A stretch of 42,332 nucleotides of DNA, taken from contig NZ_JAUSNF010000041.1 of NCBI RefSeq assembly GCF_030646255.1, positions 1 through 42,332 of the forward strand, given 5' to 3'. This document shows positions 6,707-14,807 of this stretch, one piece after another. This DNA comes from Candidatus Burarchaeum sp. (GTDB lineage Archaea; Micrarchaeota; Micrarchaeia; Burarchaeales; Burarchaeaceae). The notes below the pieces were generated by a model that worked only from the letters and a program-made list of their open reading frames with translations, was not told where the DNA came from and searched no databases. The translations under genes and the position numbers were made by a program. Each line of letters opens with the position of its first letter. The first letter of the stretch is position 1.

Positions 6707-7279
6707 TCAGTTTTCGGTCACCGTCACCGTCTTTTCGACCTTTTCAATTGGCGTGACTTGGGCGGCCACATCGTCCTCATCCGCGTCGCTGCACTGGGTT
6801 CCAAGAGCGTTTTCGATGTCCTCGCATGAGTAAAGGGCGAGCTCATAAGTGTAAGTGCCCGCAGACTCGAATTTCTTAAGGGCGCAGCTGCTGGACCGTT
6901 CCTTTATCTCGCAGGCATGCAAATTTGATGAAAACTTCCCGAAATAGGTCACGGCCCTGCCGCCGCATGTGCGTGCAGGGTATTTTTCAGTTTTACAGTT
7001 TTGGATGAGATAGCCCCTGAAATTGGGCCCTTTATTTTCAACGGTATATTTGGCTGTAAAATCTTCCCCTACTGCAACCGACGTTGCCGGAACGTCCAAC
7101 GTCATGATTATGGCGGCCGCGGGGGCGACGCCTTGCGAAGGGGGAATTGGAACAGAATCCTCAGGCTGCTGCGCTGCCGGCGGGCTTGCCGGAGGAGGGC
7201 TGGTCTGCGCATTCTGCGTGCAACCAAAAAAAAGCAGAGCAACCAAAAGCAAGGATAAAATAATCAAAGTCAGCTTCAT
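6707..7279 (-). CDS. Secreted lipoprotein with Pro-rich linker
   Basis: 190 aa with a lipoprotein signal (LLVALLFFGC, lipid-carrying Cys about residue 20), a Pro/Ala/Gln-rich spacer (residues 25-55) and one extracytoplasmic domain. That domain starts with a CARDB/Ig-like strand pattern (LDVPATSVAVGEDFTAKYTVENKGP) and holds six cysteines, probably disulphide-bonded. A GGGGTGGTAGA ribosome site precedes the ATG. It is likely an anchored surface protein; ligand unknown. Confidence 0.75.
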   Translation of the reverse strand: MKLTLIILSLLLVALLFFGCTQNAQTSPPPASPPAAQQPEDSVPIPPSQGVAPAAAIIMTLDVPATSVAVGEDFTAKYTVENKGPNFRGYLIQNCKTEKYPARTCGGRAVTYFGKFSSNLHACEIKERSSSCALKKFESAGTYTYELALYSCEDIENALGTQCSDADEDDVAAQVTPIEKVEKTVTVTEN

Positions 7280-7354
7280 TCTACCACCCCGTGGTAGGGC
7301 TTCTCATGAAAGGAATAAAAGCTTAAACCAGCGTCAGTTCCGGCCTTTGCAAAT

Positions 7355-7783
7355 TCAGCGGTGGTACGGCCTGTTGCTGTTTATCATGTACGCGCGGTAG
7401 ACCTGCTCAATGAGGAACAGCCTGCACATCTCGTGCGTGAAAGTCATCTTTGAAAGCGAGATTGCGGGCGCGCGCCGCTTTATCGATTCGTCTATTCCAT
7501 CCGCGCCGCCGATTATGAGCGTGAGCATCCCCTCCTGCTTTTTCACGAACTGCGCGAACTCCTCTGAACTGAAATGTCTCCCGCCAACATCAAGGATGAA
7601 TGTGCCAGCGCCCAGGTAGCGCTCGAGGCGCTTCGCCTCCTTTGCAGGCCCCTCGTCCTTCAGCTCAACCAGCTCGAGCTTGCAAAAAGGAGCCAAGCGC
7701 TTCGCGTATTCGCCAATCCCTTCGAGAAGATAGCCCTCCTTCACCTTTCCGACTGCGACGATGCGTATTTTTTTAGCGGCCAT
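7355..7783 (-). CDS. rlmH: 23S rRNA (pseudouridine1915-N3)-methyltransferase RlmH
   Basis: 142 aa, a normal length for this SPOUT methyltransferase, which methylates N3 of pseudouridine 1915 in helix 69 of 23S rRNA using S-adenosylmethionine. Family landmarks are the N-terminal IRIVAVGKVK, the SAM-knot segment LIIGGADGIDESIKRRA, then LSKMTFTHEMCRLFLIEQVYRAYMI and the C-terminal YHR (usually YHK). RlmH is mainly bacterial but occurs in some archaea. The ATG lies about 26 bp from an AT-rich box shared with the divergent membrane-protein gene, so the message is probably leaderless. Confidence 0.93.
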   Translation of the reverse strand: MAAKKIRIVAVGKVKEGYLLEGIGEYAKRLAPFCKLELVELKDEGPAKEAKRLERYLGAGTFILDVGGRHFSSEEFAQFVKKQEGMLTLIIGGADGIDESIKRRAPAISLSKMTFTHEMCRLFLIEQVYRAYMINSNRPYHR

Positions 7784-7837
7784 GCACGCGCCATATCCGG
7801 AATTAAAGTTATTAAGCCCGATTGCGCTGCTTATTTC

Positions 7838-8641
7838 GTGATTGAGCTCCTCTTCGCGCTCAAGCTGCTGGTTGCAATCGGGGTAGTTGTCGGGCTCTCC
7901 ATTATCACCGAGAAATCCAGCCCCAAGCTTGCCGGCCTTATTGCAGGGCTTCCAACCGGCTCAGCCATAACGCTGTTTTTCATAGGCCTGGAAAATGGCG
8001 CAGATTTTGCCTCTGTCAGCGCCATCTATAATATGGAGGGCATTGTTGCAATGCTGTCAGTGCTCTTCATTTATTACAAGACAAGCGCCGCGTTCAAGAG
8101 GCACGGCCTGGCCCTTTCCGCGATATTCTCGGTCGCAGGCTATTTCGTGGCAATATACCTGCTGCACTTCCTTAACCTGAACGCAGTGGGGGCGGTCCTC
8201 CTCCCGCTTGCCGCTATAGTCCTATCAACGTATCTGTTCAGGGAAATACGCGACAGCAAGGTCACGGAGCGGATCAGGCTGGGCTTTGGCGTGCTTTTTG
8301 CGCGGGCAGTTGCGGCTGCGGCAATCATACTGGCAGTAATAGGGACCGCGGGCCTTGCCGGGCCGGAATGGGCCGGCCTGTTCACCGCGTTCCCCACCAC
8401 CACGTTTCCGCTGATATTGATAATCCATTACACCTACGGCGAAAAACAGGTCCATACGATAATAAAGCATTTTCCGGTCGGCCTGGCCTCGCTCATTGCC
8501 TATTCGCTAGTAGTTTCGTTGGCATACCCGGTAATAGGCATATACTATGGCACTGCGGCAGCTTTTGCTTCCGCGTTTTTAGTGTGCATATTCATCTATT
8601 TGCTGCACATGCAAAAAGGTCGGCAGTTTCTCCCGGGTTAG
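7838..8641 (+). CDS. Polytopic membrane protein (possibly DUF3147/GlpM-like)
   Basis: The track start at 7574 lies inside rlmH on the opposite strand; I use the GTG at 7838, about 26 bp after the TTATTAAG box, which gives 267 aa beginning VIELLFALKLLVAIG. There are roughly eight hydrophobic segments. A repeated small-residue motif (LAGLIAGLPTGSAITLFF near residue 30 and GLFTAFPTTTFPLILI near residue 185) suggests two homologous halves, as in some small transporters. Similarity to the DUF3147/GlpM group is suggestive only. Substrate unknown. Confidence 0.75.
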   Translation: MIELLFALKLLVAIGVVVGLSIITEKSSPKLAGLIAGLPTGSAITLFFIGLENGADFASVSAIYNMEGIVAMLSVLFIYYKTSAAFKRHGLALSAIFSVAGYFVAIYLLHFLNLNAVGAVLLPLAAIVLSTYLFREIRDSKVTERIRLGFGVLFARAVAAAAIILAVIGTAGLAGPEWAGLFTAFPTTTFPLILIIHYTYGEKQVHTIIKHFPVGLASLIAYSLVVSLAYPVIGIYYGTAAAFASAFLVCIFIYLLHMQKGRQFLPG

Positions 8642-8698
8642 GCGGCACCTACGCATATATAAATCTCGAAACGCATATTTCCATTCCGAAGTGGTCTC

Positions 8699-9463
8699 AT
8701 GGGCGACATAATTATCCCGCATGTTCCAAAAATACGCGTTGCAAGGTCGTATTCAAATGGCATGACATATCCGGAAGCATTCAATGAGTATGGGGGCAGG
8801 TTGGCATCGCATTCTACGCTTCATAGACTCATATATCTTACCGATGCCTACAGTAGCGTATCCGATCCAATACATACGTTTTCACGAGAACTTCTTTTTA
8901 TTTCCGAAGACTTCTGCGAAGGTTTAATTAAAGGAAAGGACATAACAGACAAGCAAACCCTCTGGACTCTTCCTGCATCGTCCTTGGCCGAATGCACAAA
9001 AAATAGTAACTGGGACCCATACGCCCCGGAAACCGGGCTTTTCATAGATCCTATGAAGCTGGAGCAAGACAAAAACCGCATAGTGGTGGTTCCAAAATCA
9101 ATAGTCGTCGTTCCAGAGATCCAGATAAATATAAACAACGGGGACTTCCATGAAGAGACTTGCCTTCCCGTGAAGTACTTTAGGCCAATTATTCCCGGAT
9201 TTGAATGGTGGAATAGAGGGTGGTTATACTGCCCGCCTGGAACTATTCGCCCGGTCATCCGTTCAGTTGTTCGTGGTTCAGGCCAGAACAGCATGTCCTC
9301 TTATCCTCTGCCATCCGTTCGTTTTGCGGTGCTGGAAGTTTTGGATGAGTGGATTACGGATGAGCTGAAAAAACTTGCAGATGAAGCACGAAATGACTTG
9401 AAAAAACTGGCCGAAGTTCCGGCTTCCATAACCGGGCTCATAGATGGCATACTAAAGTACTAA
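8699..9463 (+). CDS. Hypothetical 254-aa protein
   Basis: A clear ATATATAAAT box at 8655-8664 is followed by the ATG at 8699. No signal peptide or membrane segment. The middle has beta-rich stretches (RIVVVPKSIVVVPEIQININ), a Trp/Pro-rich loop (PGFEWWNRGWLYCPPG) and a C-terminal charged helix (EWITDELKKLADEARNDLKKL). No family recognised. Stands alone between unrelated genes. Confidence 0.7.
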   Translation: MGDIIIPHVPKIRVARSYSNGMTYPEAFNEYGGRLASHSTLHRLIYLTDAYSSVSDPIHTFSRELLFISEDFCEGLIKGKDITDKQTLWTLPASSLAECTKNSNWDPYAPETGLFIDPMKLEQDKNRIVVVPKSIVVVPEIQININNGDFHEETCLPVKYFRPIIPGFEWWNRGWLYCPPGTIRPVIRSVVRGSGQNSMSSYPLPSVRFAVLEVLDEWITDELKKLADEARNDLKKLAEVPASITGLIDGILKY

Positions 9464-9487
9464 TCCCGTGGCAGTCGTCAACAAAAT

Positions 9488-9685
9488 TCAGGCCTGCGCC
9501 AGCACAAGCGCCTTCAACTTTTTCATGAGCCTTTGGGGCCTTTTCAGGCCTTCTGCCAGGAAGACAGAAGTCTTCTCGGCGCTTTTCTGCTGGCCTGCAG
9601 GAAGAGGGAAGAACAGGCGCCTTCGCTCAGGGCTCGCGGGCTGGGGGAAGAAGAACCTTTTCTGCGGGTTTGCTTGTGCGGTCAT
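9488..9685 (-). CDS. Possible small basic protein in a palindrome-rich stretch
   Basis: I take the ATG at 9685 because GGTGAGAGAA lies just before it (track start 9715 lacks one). The 65-aa product contains two related segments (KRFFFPQPA and RRLFFPLPAG) and ends in a basic helix. The DNA is full of short dyads (GGCC-TTTTCA-GGCC at 9537-9550; GAAGAC-AGAA-GTCTTC at 9560-9575), which is unusual for a gene. It may be a coding dispersed repeat or spurious. The next 217 bases to 9902 hold no gene I can support. Confidence 0.35.
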   Translation of the reverse strand: MTAQANPQKRFFFPQPASPERRRLFFPLPAGQQKSAEKTSVFLAEGLKRPQRLMKKLKALVLAQA

Positions 9686-9902
9686 TTCTCTCACCAATCT
9701 ATGAAATTTTCTCATGGTTATGAACTTCGGACTGGAAAACTAGCGCATGTTCAGTTTTCTCAATCTTTCATTTCAGTCGGCCCAGTCTTTTCGTTCCGTT
9801 CTAGTTCCGCTCTTTCAGTGCATCAGCTTTTAAACATTTCCCGCTTGAACTGCGCGAAAATCTATATAGAAAAAATATAGTCAGTCGTGCAATGCTGCGC
9901 GT

Positions 9903-10205
9903 TCATGCGGCCCCGCCGGGCCTGCGGTTTGTTATTTTGTAGAATCCGTACAAGATGACTGCAAAGGTAATGGCAGCGATTGCAAATAGCTCTGGAGAGA
10001 TGCGCGATGGGATGCCGAGGTATGTGCCGAGCTGGCTGCCTGCATTAAAGATGGAAGTTTTCATGGATTCGAAGACTATTGCAGTATCTGCCGGCCTGAA
10101 AAACAGGAGCACTATGAGCAAGGCTATCAGGAGTACTAGCAGCACCTTGGAGCCCTTCAGCATCAGCTCTCCCAACGCCCCAAACATGTCATCAAAATAC
10201 GGCAT
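9903..10205 (-). CDS. 100-aa membrane protein
   Basis: Two hydrophobic helices (about 19-41, SKVLLVLLIALLIVLLFF, and 73-92, LFAIAAITFAVILYGFY) flank a polar loop, and the C-terminus is basic (TNRRPGGAA). It starts 10 nt downstream of the 224-aa gene and is very likely in the same transcript. No family recognised. Confidence 0.7.
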   Translation of the reverse strand: MPYFDDMFGALGELMLKGSKVLLVLLIALLIVLLFFRPADTAIVFESMKTSIFNAGSQLGTYLGIPSRISPELFAIAAITFAVILYGFYKITNRRPGGAA

Positions 10206-10215
10206 ATTTCCGCCC

Positions 10216-10890
10216 CTACTTCGCTTGCGCGCCCTCAGCAGGCTCCTGCGTGGCGCCCGTCATGTTGTCCTCCTCCGAGAGGAACATGTAGTTGGCCTTC
10301 GAAAGCTTCTGATAGAAGTCGAGTTCGTGCGCATATGCATCCTTTTCCTGTACCAGCCTCTCAAGGCCCACCCACATTGAGAACCAGCCGAATGGCACGA
10401 GCAGGACCTCTATGAATGATGCGAGCTGGCCAATCACTTCAGGAAGATTTGCGATGTAGGCGTATCCGAAAAGAGCCGCCAGTCCTGCAACCATGAAGTT
10501 TATGCCGCTGCGGCGCCGCCTCTTGTCCTTCTGCTCAAAATCCTTTACCTCGCCGAGGAAGTAGGTCCGCAGGCGCCTTATTATGCGGCTTTCGGCCTTC
10601 TCATCGCGCAGGGCCTTGGGCATGAAAAAGCGTATCTCGAAATTGCCCTTCACGTCAGTGTGCGTGCGCCTCTCGAGCTCCTTCAGCAGGTCGGCCGATA
10701 TCTCCCTTTCAGCGTGGGGCCGCGGGTCGAAGTCCGAGTAGATGTCGTCGTAGGTGTCAAGTGCGATGCTGATGTCGCGTATTGCGATTACGGCCTGCTC
10801 TTTTAGCTCCTCTTTTTTGTCGGCCTCGCGCTTCCTGGCCTCGTCCTTTTTCTCGGCCGCCTTCTCGGCCTGCTTTTCCTCTGGTGCCAT
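10216..10890 (-). CDS. Membrane protein with charged N-terminal coiled coil
   Basis: 224 aa. Residues 1-32 are a Lys/Glu/Ala-rich helix (EKQAEKAAEKKDEARKREAD), residues 35-130 a soluble alpha/beta domain, and residues about 128-175 hold two membrane helices (FMVAGLAALFGYAYIA and FIEVLLVPFGWFSMWVGL), followed by a cytoplasmic-looking helical tail. The ATG lies 25 bp from a palindromic AT box that also serves the lyase on the other strand. Function unknown; co-transcribed with the 100-aa membrane gene. Confidence 0.72.
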   Translation of the reverse strand: MAPEEKQAEKAAEKKDEARKREADKKEELKEQAVIAIRDISIALDTYDDIYSDFDPRPHAEREISADLLKELERRTHTDVKGNFEIRFFMPKALRDEKAESRIIRRLRTYFLGEVKDFEQKDKRRRRSGINFMVAGLAALFGYAYIANLPEVIGQLASFIEVLLVPFGWFSMWVGLERLVQEKDAYAHELDFYQKLSKANYMFLSEEDNMTGATQEPAEGAQAK

Positions 10891-10910
10891 GGACGGCTTT
10901 CGATTGAACG

Positions 10911-10920
10911 GTTTTTAAAC
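10911..10920. promoter_or_regulatory. Shared bidirectional TATA box
   Basis: GTTTTTAAAC is almost symmetric and lies 25-28 bp from both divergent start codons (10890 on minus, 10943 on plus). That is the usual archaeal TATA-to-start distance for leaderless messages in either direction, so one box probably drives both genes. Confidence 0.65.
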
Positions 10921-10942
10921 AAATGCCTACAAATGCAGAAGC

Positions 10943-12424
10943 ATGCACACTACTAGGCGTGAGAGGGACGCGATAGGCGAGGTGCAGGTGCCTTCTGATG
11001 CATACTACGGTGCATTCACTGCCCGCGCCCTCGCCAACTTTCAATTGAGCGGCATGCGCGCGAAGCCAGTGTTTATACGGGCCCTTGCGCTCACGAAGAA
11101 AGCTGCGGCGCAGGCTAATGCAGAGCTCGGCATGCTCGATGCGAAAAGCGCCGCGGCAATCTGCAAGGCCGCAGACGAGGTTTTGGCAGGCAAGCTCGAC
11201 TCCGAGTTCCCGCTCGACGCCTTCCAGGCAGGCGCAGGCACGCCGTTCAACATGAACATGAATGAGGTGCTTGCTAACCGTGCGAATGAGCTGCTGGGTG
11301 GCCCGCTTTCCGCTTCGGGCGGAAAGGGGCCCCTCCCACTTTCTCCAAGCGGAGAAAGGGGCACCATTCCGCAGCGGCGGAATGAGTGTTCTGCGAAGCA
11401 GAAAGTGGGCAGGAAAGGCGAGTACAAGCCCGTGCATCCGAATGACCATGTTAATCTGGGCCAGTCGAGCAATGACGTTATTCCGACGGTCGTAAGGCTC
11501 TCTGTGATGTTGAATGCGCGCGGGCTGGTTAAGGAAGGGCGGGAGCTCGAAGCCGCACTGCAGAAGAAGGCGCGCGAGTTCGGCGATGTGAAAAAGCTTG
11601 GCAGAACTCACCTGCAGGATGCTGTGCCCACAACTTTGGGCAATGAGTTCAATGCTTATGCGAGCGCGCTGCGGCGCGATGTTGATGAACTGGAGTGCGC
11701 ACTTGATAGGCTTGGCGAGCTTGGAATAGGGGGAACTGCACTGGGCACGGGCATAAATGCGCACCCTCAGTTTAAGGAGAAGATTGTACTGTATCTCAGC
11801 AAGCTTACGCAACTCAAGCTGCGCTCATCAAAAGAAACAGTCGAGCTGGCGCAGAACATGAATGCATTCCTGCAGTTCTCGGGCGCGCTGCGCATGCTTG
11901 CGGTTACCTTGGCCCGTGCGGCCAATGACTTGAAGCTTCTGTCGTCAGGCCCGCGCGGAGGGCTGGGCGAACTCATCCTGCCCGAGGTCGAGCCAGGCTC
12001 TTCCATAATGCCTGGCAAGGTCAATCCGTCAATACCTGAGGCGGTTGAGATGTGCGCCTACCATGTGATGGGAAGCGACCGCGCAGTGGAACTTGCGTGC
12101 AAGTCTGGCCAGTTGGACCTGAATACAAATACGCCGCTGATAGCACATGAGCTGCTAGGCTCTGTTGAACTAATGGAAAACTGCTGCCGCATGTTCCGCG
12201 AGAAGTGCGTGGTCGGGATAAGGGCGGACAGAAAGCGCATAGCAGAAATTTATATCAAGAGCAACACATATGTAACTGCACTCACGCCAAGGCTAGGCTA
12301 TGCAAAAGTTGCGGAACTCGTGAAGGAGTCCTTGCGCACAGGCAAAGGAGTGAAGGAGCTCGTACTTGAAAAGGGGCTGATGAGCGAAAAGGAGATTGAA
12401 AAAATATTAATGGAGATTGCATGA
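10943..12424 (+). CDS. Fumarase/aspartase-superfamily lyase with an in-frame insertion
   Basis: 493 aa against about 460 usual. The family signature GSSIMPGKVNP is present near residue 352, along with FQAGAGTPFNMNMNEVLANRA (about 94-114) and HPNDHVNLGQSSND (about 165-178). The reaction is either fumarate plus water to malate or aspartate to fumarate plus ammonia. GAGT and LPEVEPGSS lean slightly to aspartate ammonia-lyase, but I cannot separate the two. Residues about 121-160 (PLSASGGKGPLPLSPSGERG onward) replace a loop of a few residues; the corresponding DNA is a chain of perfect hairpins. The reading frame is kept, and the insert sits in a loop next to the active-site HPND segment. The stop overlaps the next ATG. 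Confidence 0.88.
   Translation: MHTTRRERDAIGEVQVPSDAYYGAFTARALANFQLSGMRAKPVFIRALALTKKAAAQANAELGMLDAKSAAAICKAADEVLAGKLDSEFPLDAFQAGAGTPFNMNMNEVLANRANELLGGPLSASGGKGPLPLSPSGERGTIPQRRNECSAKQKVGRKGEYKPVHPNDHVNLGQSSNDVIPTVVRLSVMLNARGLVKEGRELEAALQKKAREFGDVKKLGRTHLQDAVPTTLGNEFNAYASALRRDVDELECALDRLGELGIGGTALGTGINAHPQFKEKIVLYLSKLTQLKLRSSKETVELAQNMNAFLQFSGALRMLAVTLARAANDLKLLSSGPRGGLGELILPEVEPGSSIMPGKVNPSIPEAVEMCAYHVMGSDRAVELACKSGQLDLNTNTPLIAHELLGSVELMENCCRMFREKCVVGIRADRKRIAEIYIKSNTYVTALTPRLGYAKVAELVKESLRTGKGVKELVLEKGLMSEKEIEKILMEIA
11306..11409. repeat. Hairpin-array insertion inside the lyase gene
   Basis: Four adjacent perfect dyads: CTTTCCGC/GCGGAAAG (11306-11326, 5-nt loop), CTTTCTCC/GGAGAAAG (11339-11358, 4-nt loop), CATTCCGC/GCGGAATG (11365-11384, 4-nt loop) and TTCTGC/GCAGAA (11389-11403, 3-nt loop). 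An outer 10-bp dyad, CCCACTTTCT (11335-11344) with AGAAAGTGGG (11400-11409), encloses the last three. It resembles dispersed palindromic elements that insert in frame, such as those of Rickettsia. Confidence 0.85.
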
Positions 12425-12633
12425 GAATTGGAATTCTGGCCATATTTGCGATGATGCTACTTTTTGCGGCTGCCTTTGCGGCCGAAACCGCTGCAGAAGC
12501 ACCGGCAGGAGCCGAGGCAGAACAAGGCATCAGCGTTGGAGCGGGATCGCAGCTCATTGTGATTGGTGTAGTTGCCACAGTCCTTGTATTTGTGATAATC
12601 TATTTCCTGCTGTCACTGAGAAAGCACGGCTGA
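12421..12633 (+). CDS. Small exported membrane-anchored protein
   Basis: The ATG overlaps the lyase stop (ATGA), indicating translational coupling. 70 aa: an N-terminal signal peptide (ILAIFAMMLLFAAAFAAE), a short Ala/Glu-rich extracytoplasmic stretch and a C-terminal membrane helix (LIVIGVVATVLVFVIIYFLL) with a basic end. Its 3' end overlaps the convergent gene by 21 nt. Function unknown; coupling to a metabolic enzyme is probably just gene packing. Confidence 0.65.
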   Translation: MRIGILAIFAMMLLFAAAFAAETAAEAPAGAEAEQGISVGAGSQLIVIGVVATVLVFVIIYFLLSLRKHG

Positions 12634-13197
12634 AATACGCTTGTCGAGCTTCCCATTCCCGCCGCGGAAAACAACGCGCCACTCTGCACGGCTTTTCCGG
12701 AAATCCAACACGCCTATTTCCTCTATCACACCGTCTCTCAGAAGTTCTATCTTGAGCTGGCCGGTGCTTTCATCACGTGAGCAGTTCAACTTATTGTAGC
12801 TGCCATCGGCATAATCGCAGAGAATTTTTGCTATTTTGAAAGCATCCGCGTTAATTTCCTGAGCGCTGTGCTTATCGCCAACTTTGCCAATATTTTTCAG
12901 CATCAATTTCGCAAGCCAAATGGTTTTCTGCCAGACAGTATCAGGCTGCTCGACTACGGCATTTTCACCATTCGGAAGCGCTTTCGATTCCGCATCACTA
13001 GCAAGTGCCTTTAGACTTCGCAGGAGCCCTTGGGTTTCGGGGGATTCGAAATCTTCCCGCTTTTCAGCAGTATATCTAATTGACTCTGTAAGTACATACA
13101 CTGCTTCTGCCAGCTCATACTTCGTAGGCGCAGGTTCGCGCTTGTTTATAGTAATAAATAACCTATCAACCGGTCTGGCAGGCTTTGCTTGCACCAT
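12613..13197 (-). CDS. Hypothetical 194-aa soluble protein
   Basis: A CTTATAAATTTC box about 28 bp upstream of the ATG suggests a near-leaderless transcript. Residues 1-135 are helical (YELAEAVYVLTESIRYTAEK, later WLAKLMLKNIGKV), and the last 55 residues form likely beta strands (GQLKIELLRDGVIEEIGVLDF). No motif recognised. Moderate GC and ordinary composition suggest a resident gene. Confidence 0.65.
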   Translation of the reverse strand: MVQAKPARPVDRLFITINKREPAPTKYELAEAVYVLTESIRYTAEKREDFESPETQGLLRSLKALASDAESKALPNGENAVVEQPDTVWQKTIWLAKLMLKNIGKVGDKHSAQEINADAFKIAKILCDYADGSYNKLNCSRDESTGQLKIELLRDGVIEEIGVLDFRKSRAEWRVVFRGGNGKLDKRISAVLSQ

Positions 13198-13252
13198 GCC
13201 AAAACTTTATGCGTGAGGAAATTTATAAGCGTATGGCAGCCTGCGCGAGAGA

Positions 13253-14755
13253 TTATACGTCCTCGCCAGTCAAGTTGCGCGCCAGCTCGACAAGGAGCCG
13301 CACGCCAACGCCCGTTGCGCCCGACTGCCTGAAGGGCTTGTCCCGCGTCATCCAGGAAGTTCCTGCTATATCTAGGTGAGCCCACTTGGTCTTCTCGTTC
13401 AGGAAGTTCCACACAAAGCAGGCCGCGGTTATCGTGCCCGCATCGCCCACTTCCGAGCCGATGTTCTTCACGTCAGCCACCTTGCTCTTGACCATGTCCT
13501 TGTACTCGTCCCAGAAGGGCAGCGCCCAGCAGCGCTCGTGCACTGCCTGGCCTGCAGTAATTACTGCCTCTCTGAGCTTGTCATCATTGCTGAGCAAACC
13601 AGTGGCGTGCTCGCCGAAGCATACTGAGACCGCGCCTGTAAGCGTTGCGATGTCGACTAAGTAATCTGATTTGTAGTTCTTCTCGGCATAGGCTACCGCA
13701 TCCGCAAGCACCATCCTGCCCTCGGCATCCGTATTGAGCACCTCAATAGTCTTGCCATTCATCGCCTTCACAATATCGCCCGGCCTCTGCGCGCTTCCGC
13801 TTGGCATGTTCTCGCACAGGGGCATTACGCCCACTATATGAAGAGGAACCTTCAGCCTTGCAAGCGCAATCATCGCGCCGGCAACTGCCGCTGCGCCCGC
13901 CATGTCGCCCTTCATCTCGTCCATTCCCTTCGAGGGCTTGAGCGAGATGCCGCCGCTGTCGAATGTGATGCCCTTGCCTACCAGGCAGAGCGTGGGCTTT
14001 CCGGCAGCCTTCCGGCCGTACTCAAGCACTACGAGGCGCGGAGGTGAAGTGCTGCCGACGCCCACTGCCAGCATCGCGTTCATTTCCATGTGCTTCATCG
14101 CCTTTTCATCAAAAATCCGTACGCCCAGCCCGGCCTTTGAGGCCTCGCGCCTTATTTTTTCGGCCAGCTCGGGCGGCCTCTTGAGGTTCGAAGGATAGTT
14201 CGCAAGGTCGCGCGTGAATTTCAGGCTCTCGGAGAGAATGCGGGCCTCATCGGCATCTTTCTTCATGGACTCGGCATCATCTGCGAATGGGCACAAAACT
14301 TCAATGCGAGCAAGCTCCTTTTCCTCCTCATCTTCGTCTTCCGCTCTGCCTCGTGACTTGCTCTTGAACTCGTCAAACTTGTAGAGCGCATTCAGCGCAC
14401 CCTCGCACACAGTCTTGGCAGGCCTTTCAATTTTCGTGCCCGCTGTTTCCGGCAGCATAAAGGCAACTGACGTCATTTCCTCTGAGCGCGCACACTGGGC
14501 AGCCCGGCCCGCAGTGCCATAGACTGTGTATGAATCAGCCTTTTCGCGCTTGCCCAGACCTGCTAGAAGTATGTGCTTGCACTTGAAGCCCGAGGGCGCG
14601 CGCACAATGTTGATTTCGCCCTTCTTGCCCTTGAACCGTTCCTCCTTCGCGAGCTTTGCAATGCCCTGCATGAGGTCGAGGTCCTCGAATGAAAATACAA
14701 CCAGTGCATCGGATGCGTTTGCACGCACTTCGCCTACCTTGACGTCAAGCTTCAT
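13253..14755 (-). CDS. pepA: Leucyl aminopeptidase (M17 family, PepA)
   Basis: Start moved from 14863 to the ATG at 14755, which has GGTGGGAACT before it and a TTTTAAAC box about 35 bp upstream; this gives the family length of 500 aa. It is a cytosolic di-metal exopeptidase that removes N-terminal residues and acts as a hexamer. Active-site signatures are clear: LVGKGITFDSGGISLKPS with GDMAGAAAV (about 255-290) and NTDAEGRMVLADA (about 337-350), which supply the Lys, Asp and Glu metal ligands and catalytic Arg. The N-terminal ~180 residues are the usual variable macro-like domain, here with an acidic insert (RAEDEDEEEKE). It lies downstream of purH and a regulator on the same strand but has its own promoter. 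Confidence 0.95.
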   Translation of the reverse strand: MKLDVKVGEVRANASDALVVFSFEDLDLMQGIAKLAKEERFKGKKGEINIVRAPSGFKCKHILLAGLGKREKADSYTVYGTAGRAAQCARSEEMTSVAFMLPETAGTKIERPAKTVCEGALNALYKFDEFKSKSRGRAEDEDEEEKELARIEVLCPFADDAESMKKDADEARILSESLKFTRDLANYPSNLKRPPELAEKIRREASKAGLGVRIFDEKAMKHMEMNAMLAVGVGSTSPPRLVVLEYGRKAAGKPTLCLVGKGITFDSGGISLKPSKGMDEMKGDMAGAAAVAGAMIALARLKVPLHIVGVMPLCENMPSGSAQRPGDIVKAMNGKTIEVLNTDAEGRMVLADAVAYAEKNYKSDYLVDIATLTGAVSVCFGEHATGLLSNDDKLREAVITAGQAVHERCWALPFWDEYKDMVKSKVADVKNIGSEVGDAGTITAACFVWNFLNEKTKWAHLDIAGTSWMTRDKPFRQSGATGVGVRLLVELARNLTGEDV

Positions 14756-14807
14756 AGTTCCCACCGGAGCTAATTTCGAAAGCAGGTTTAAAACAGTATC
14801 TTGGTGG

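Noticed and set aside
9716-9902. Possible tRNA or C/D-box RNA in the gap with TTTAAAAG and CTGATG-like words.
   Set aside because: No cloverleaf, no proper box C/D spacing relative to the AT box.
10757-11812. Long minus-strand ORF of 351 aa opposite the lyase gene.
   Set aside because: Arg/His-rich shadow of the GC-rich plus-strand lyase, which has full family motifs.
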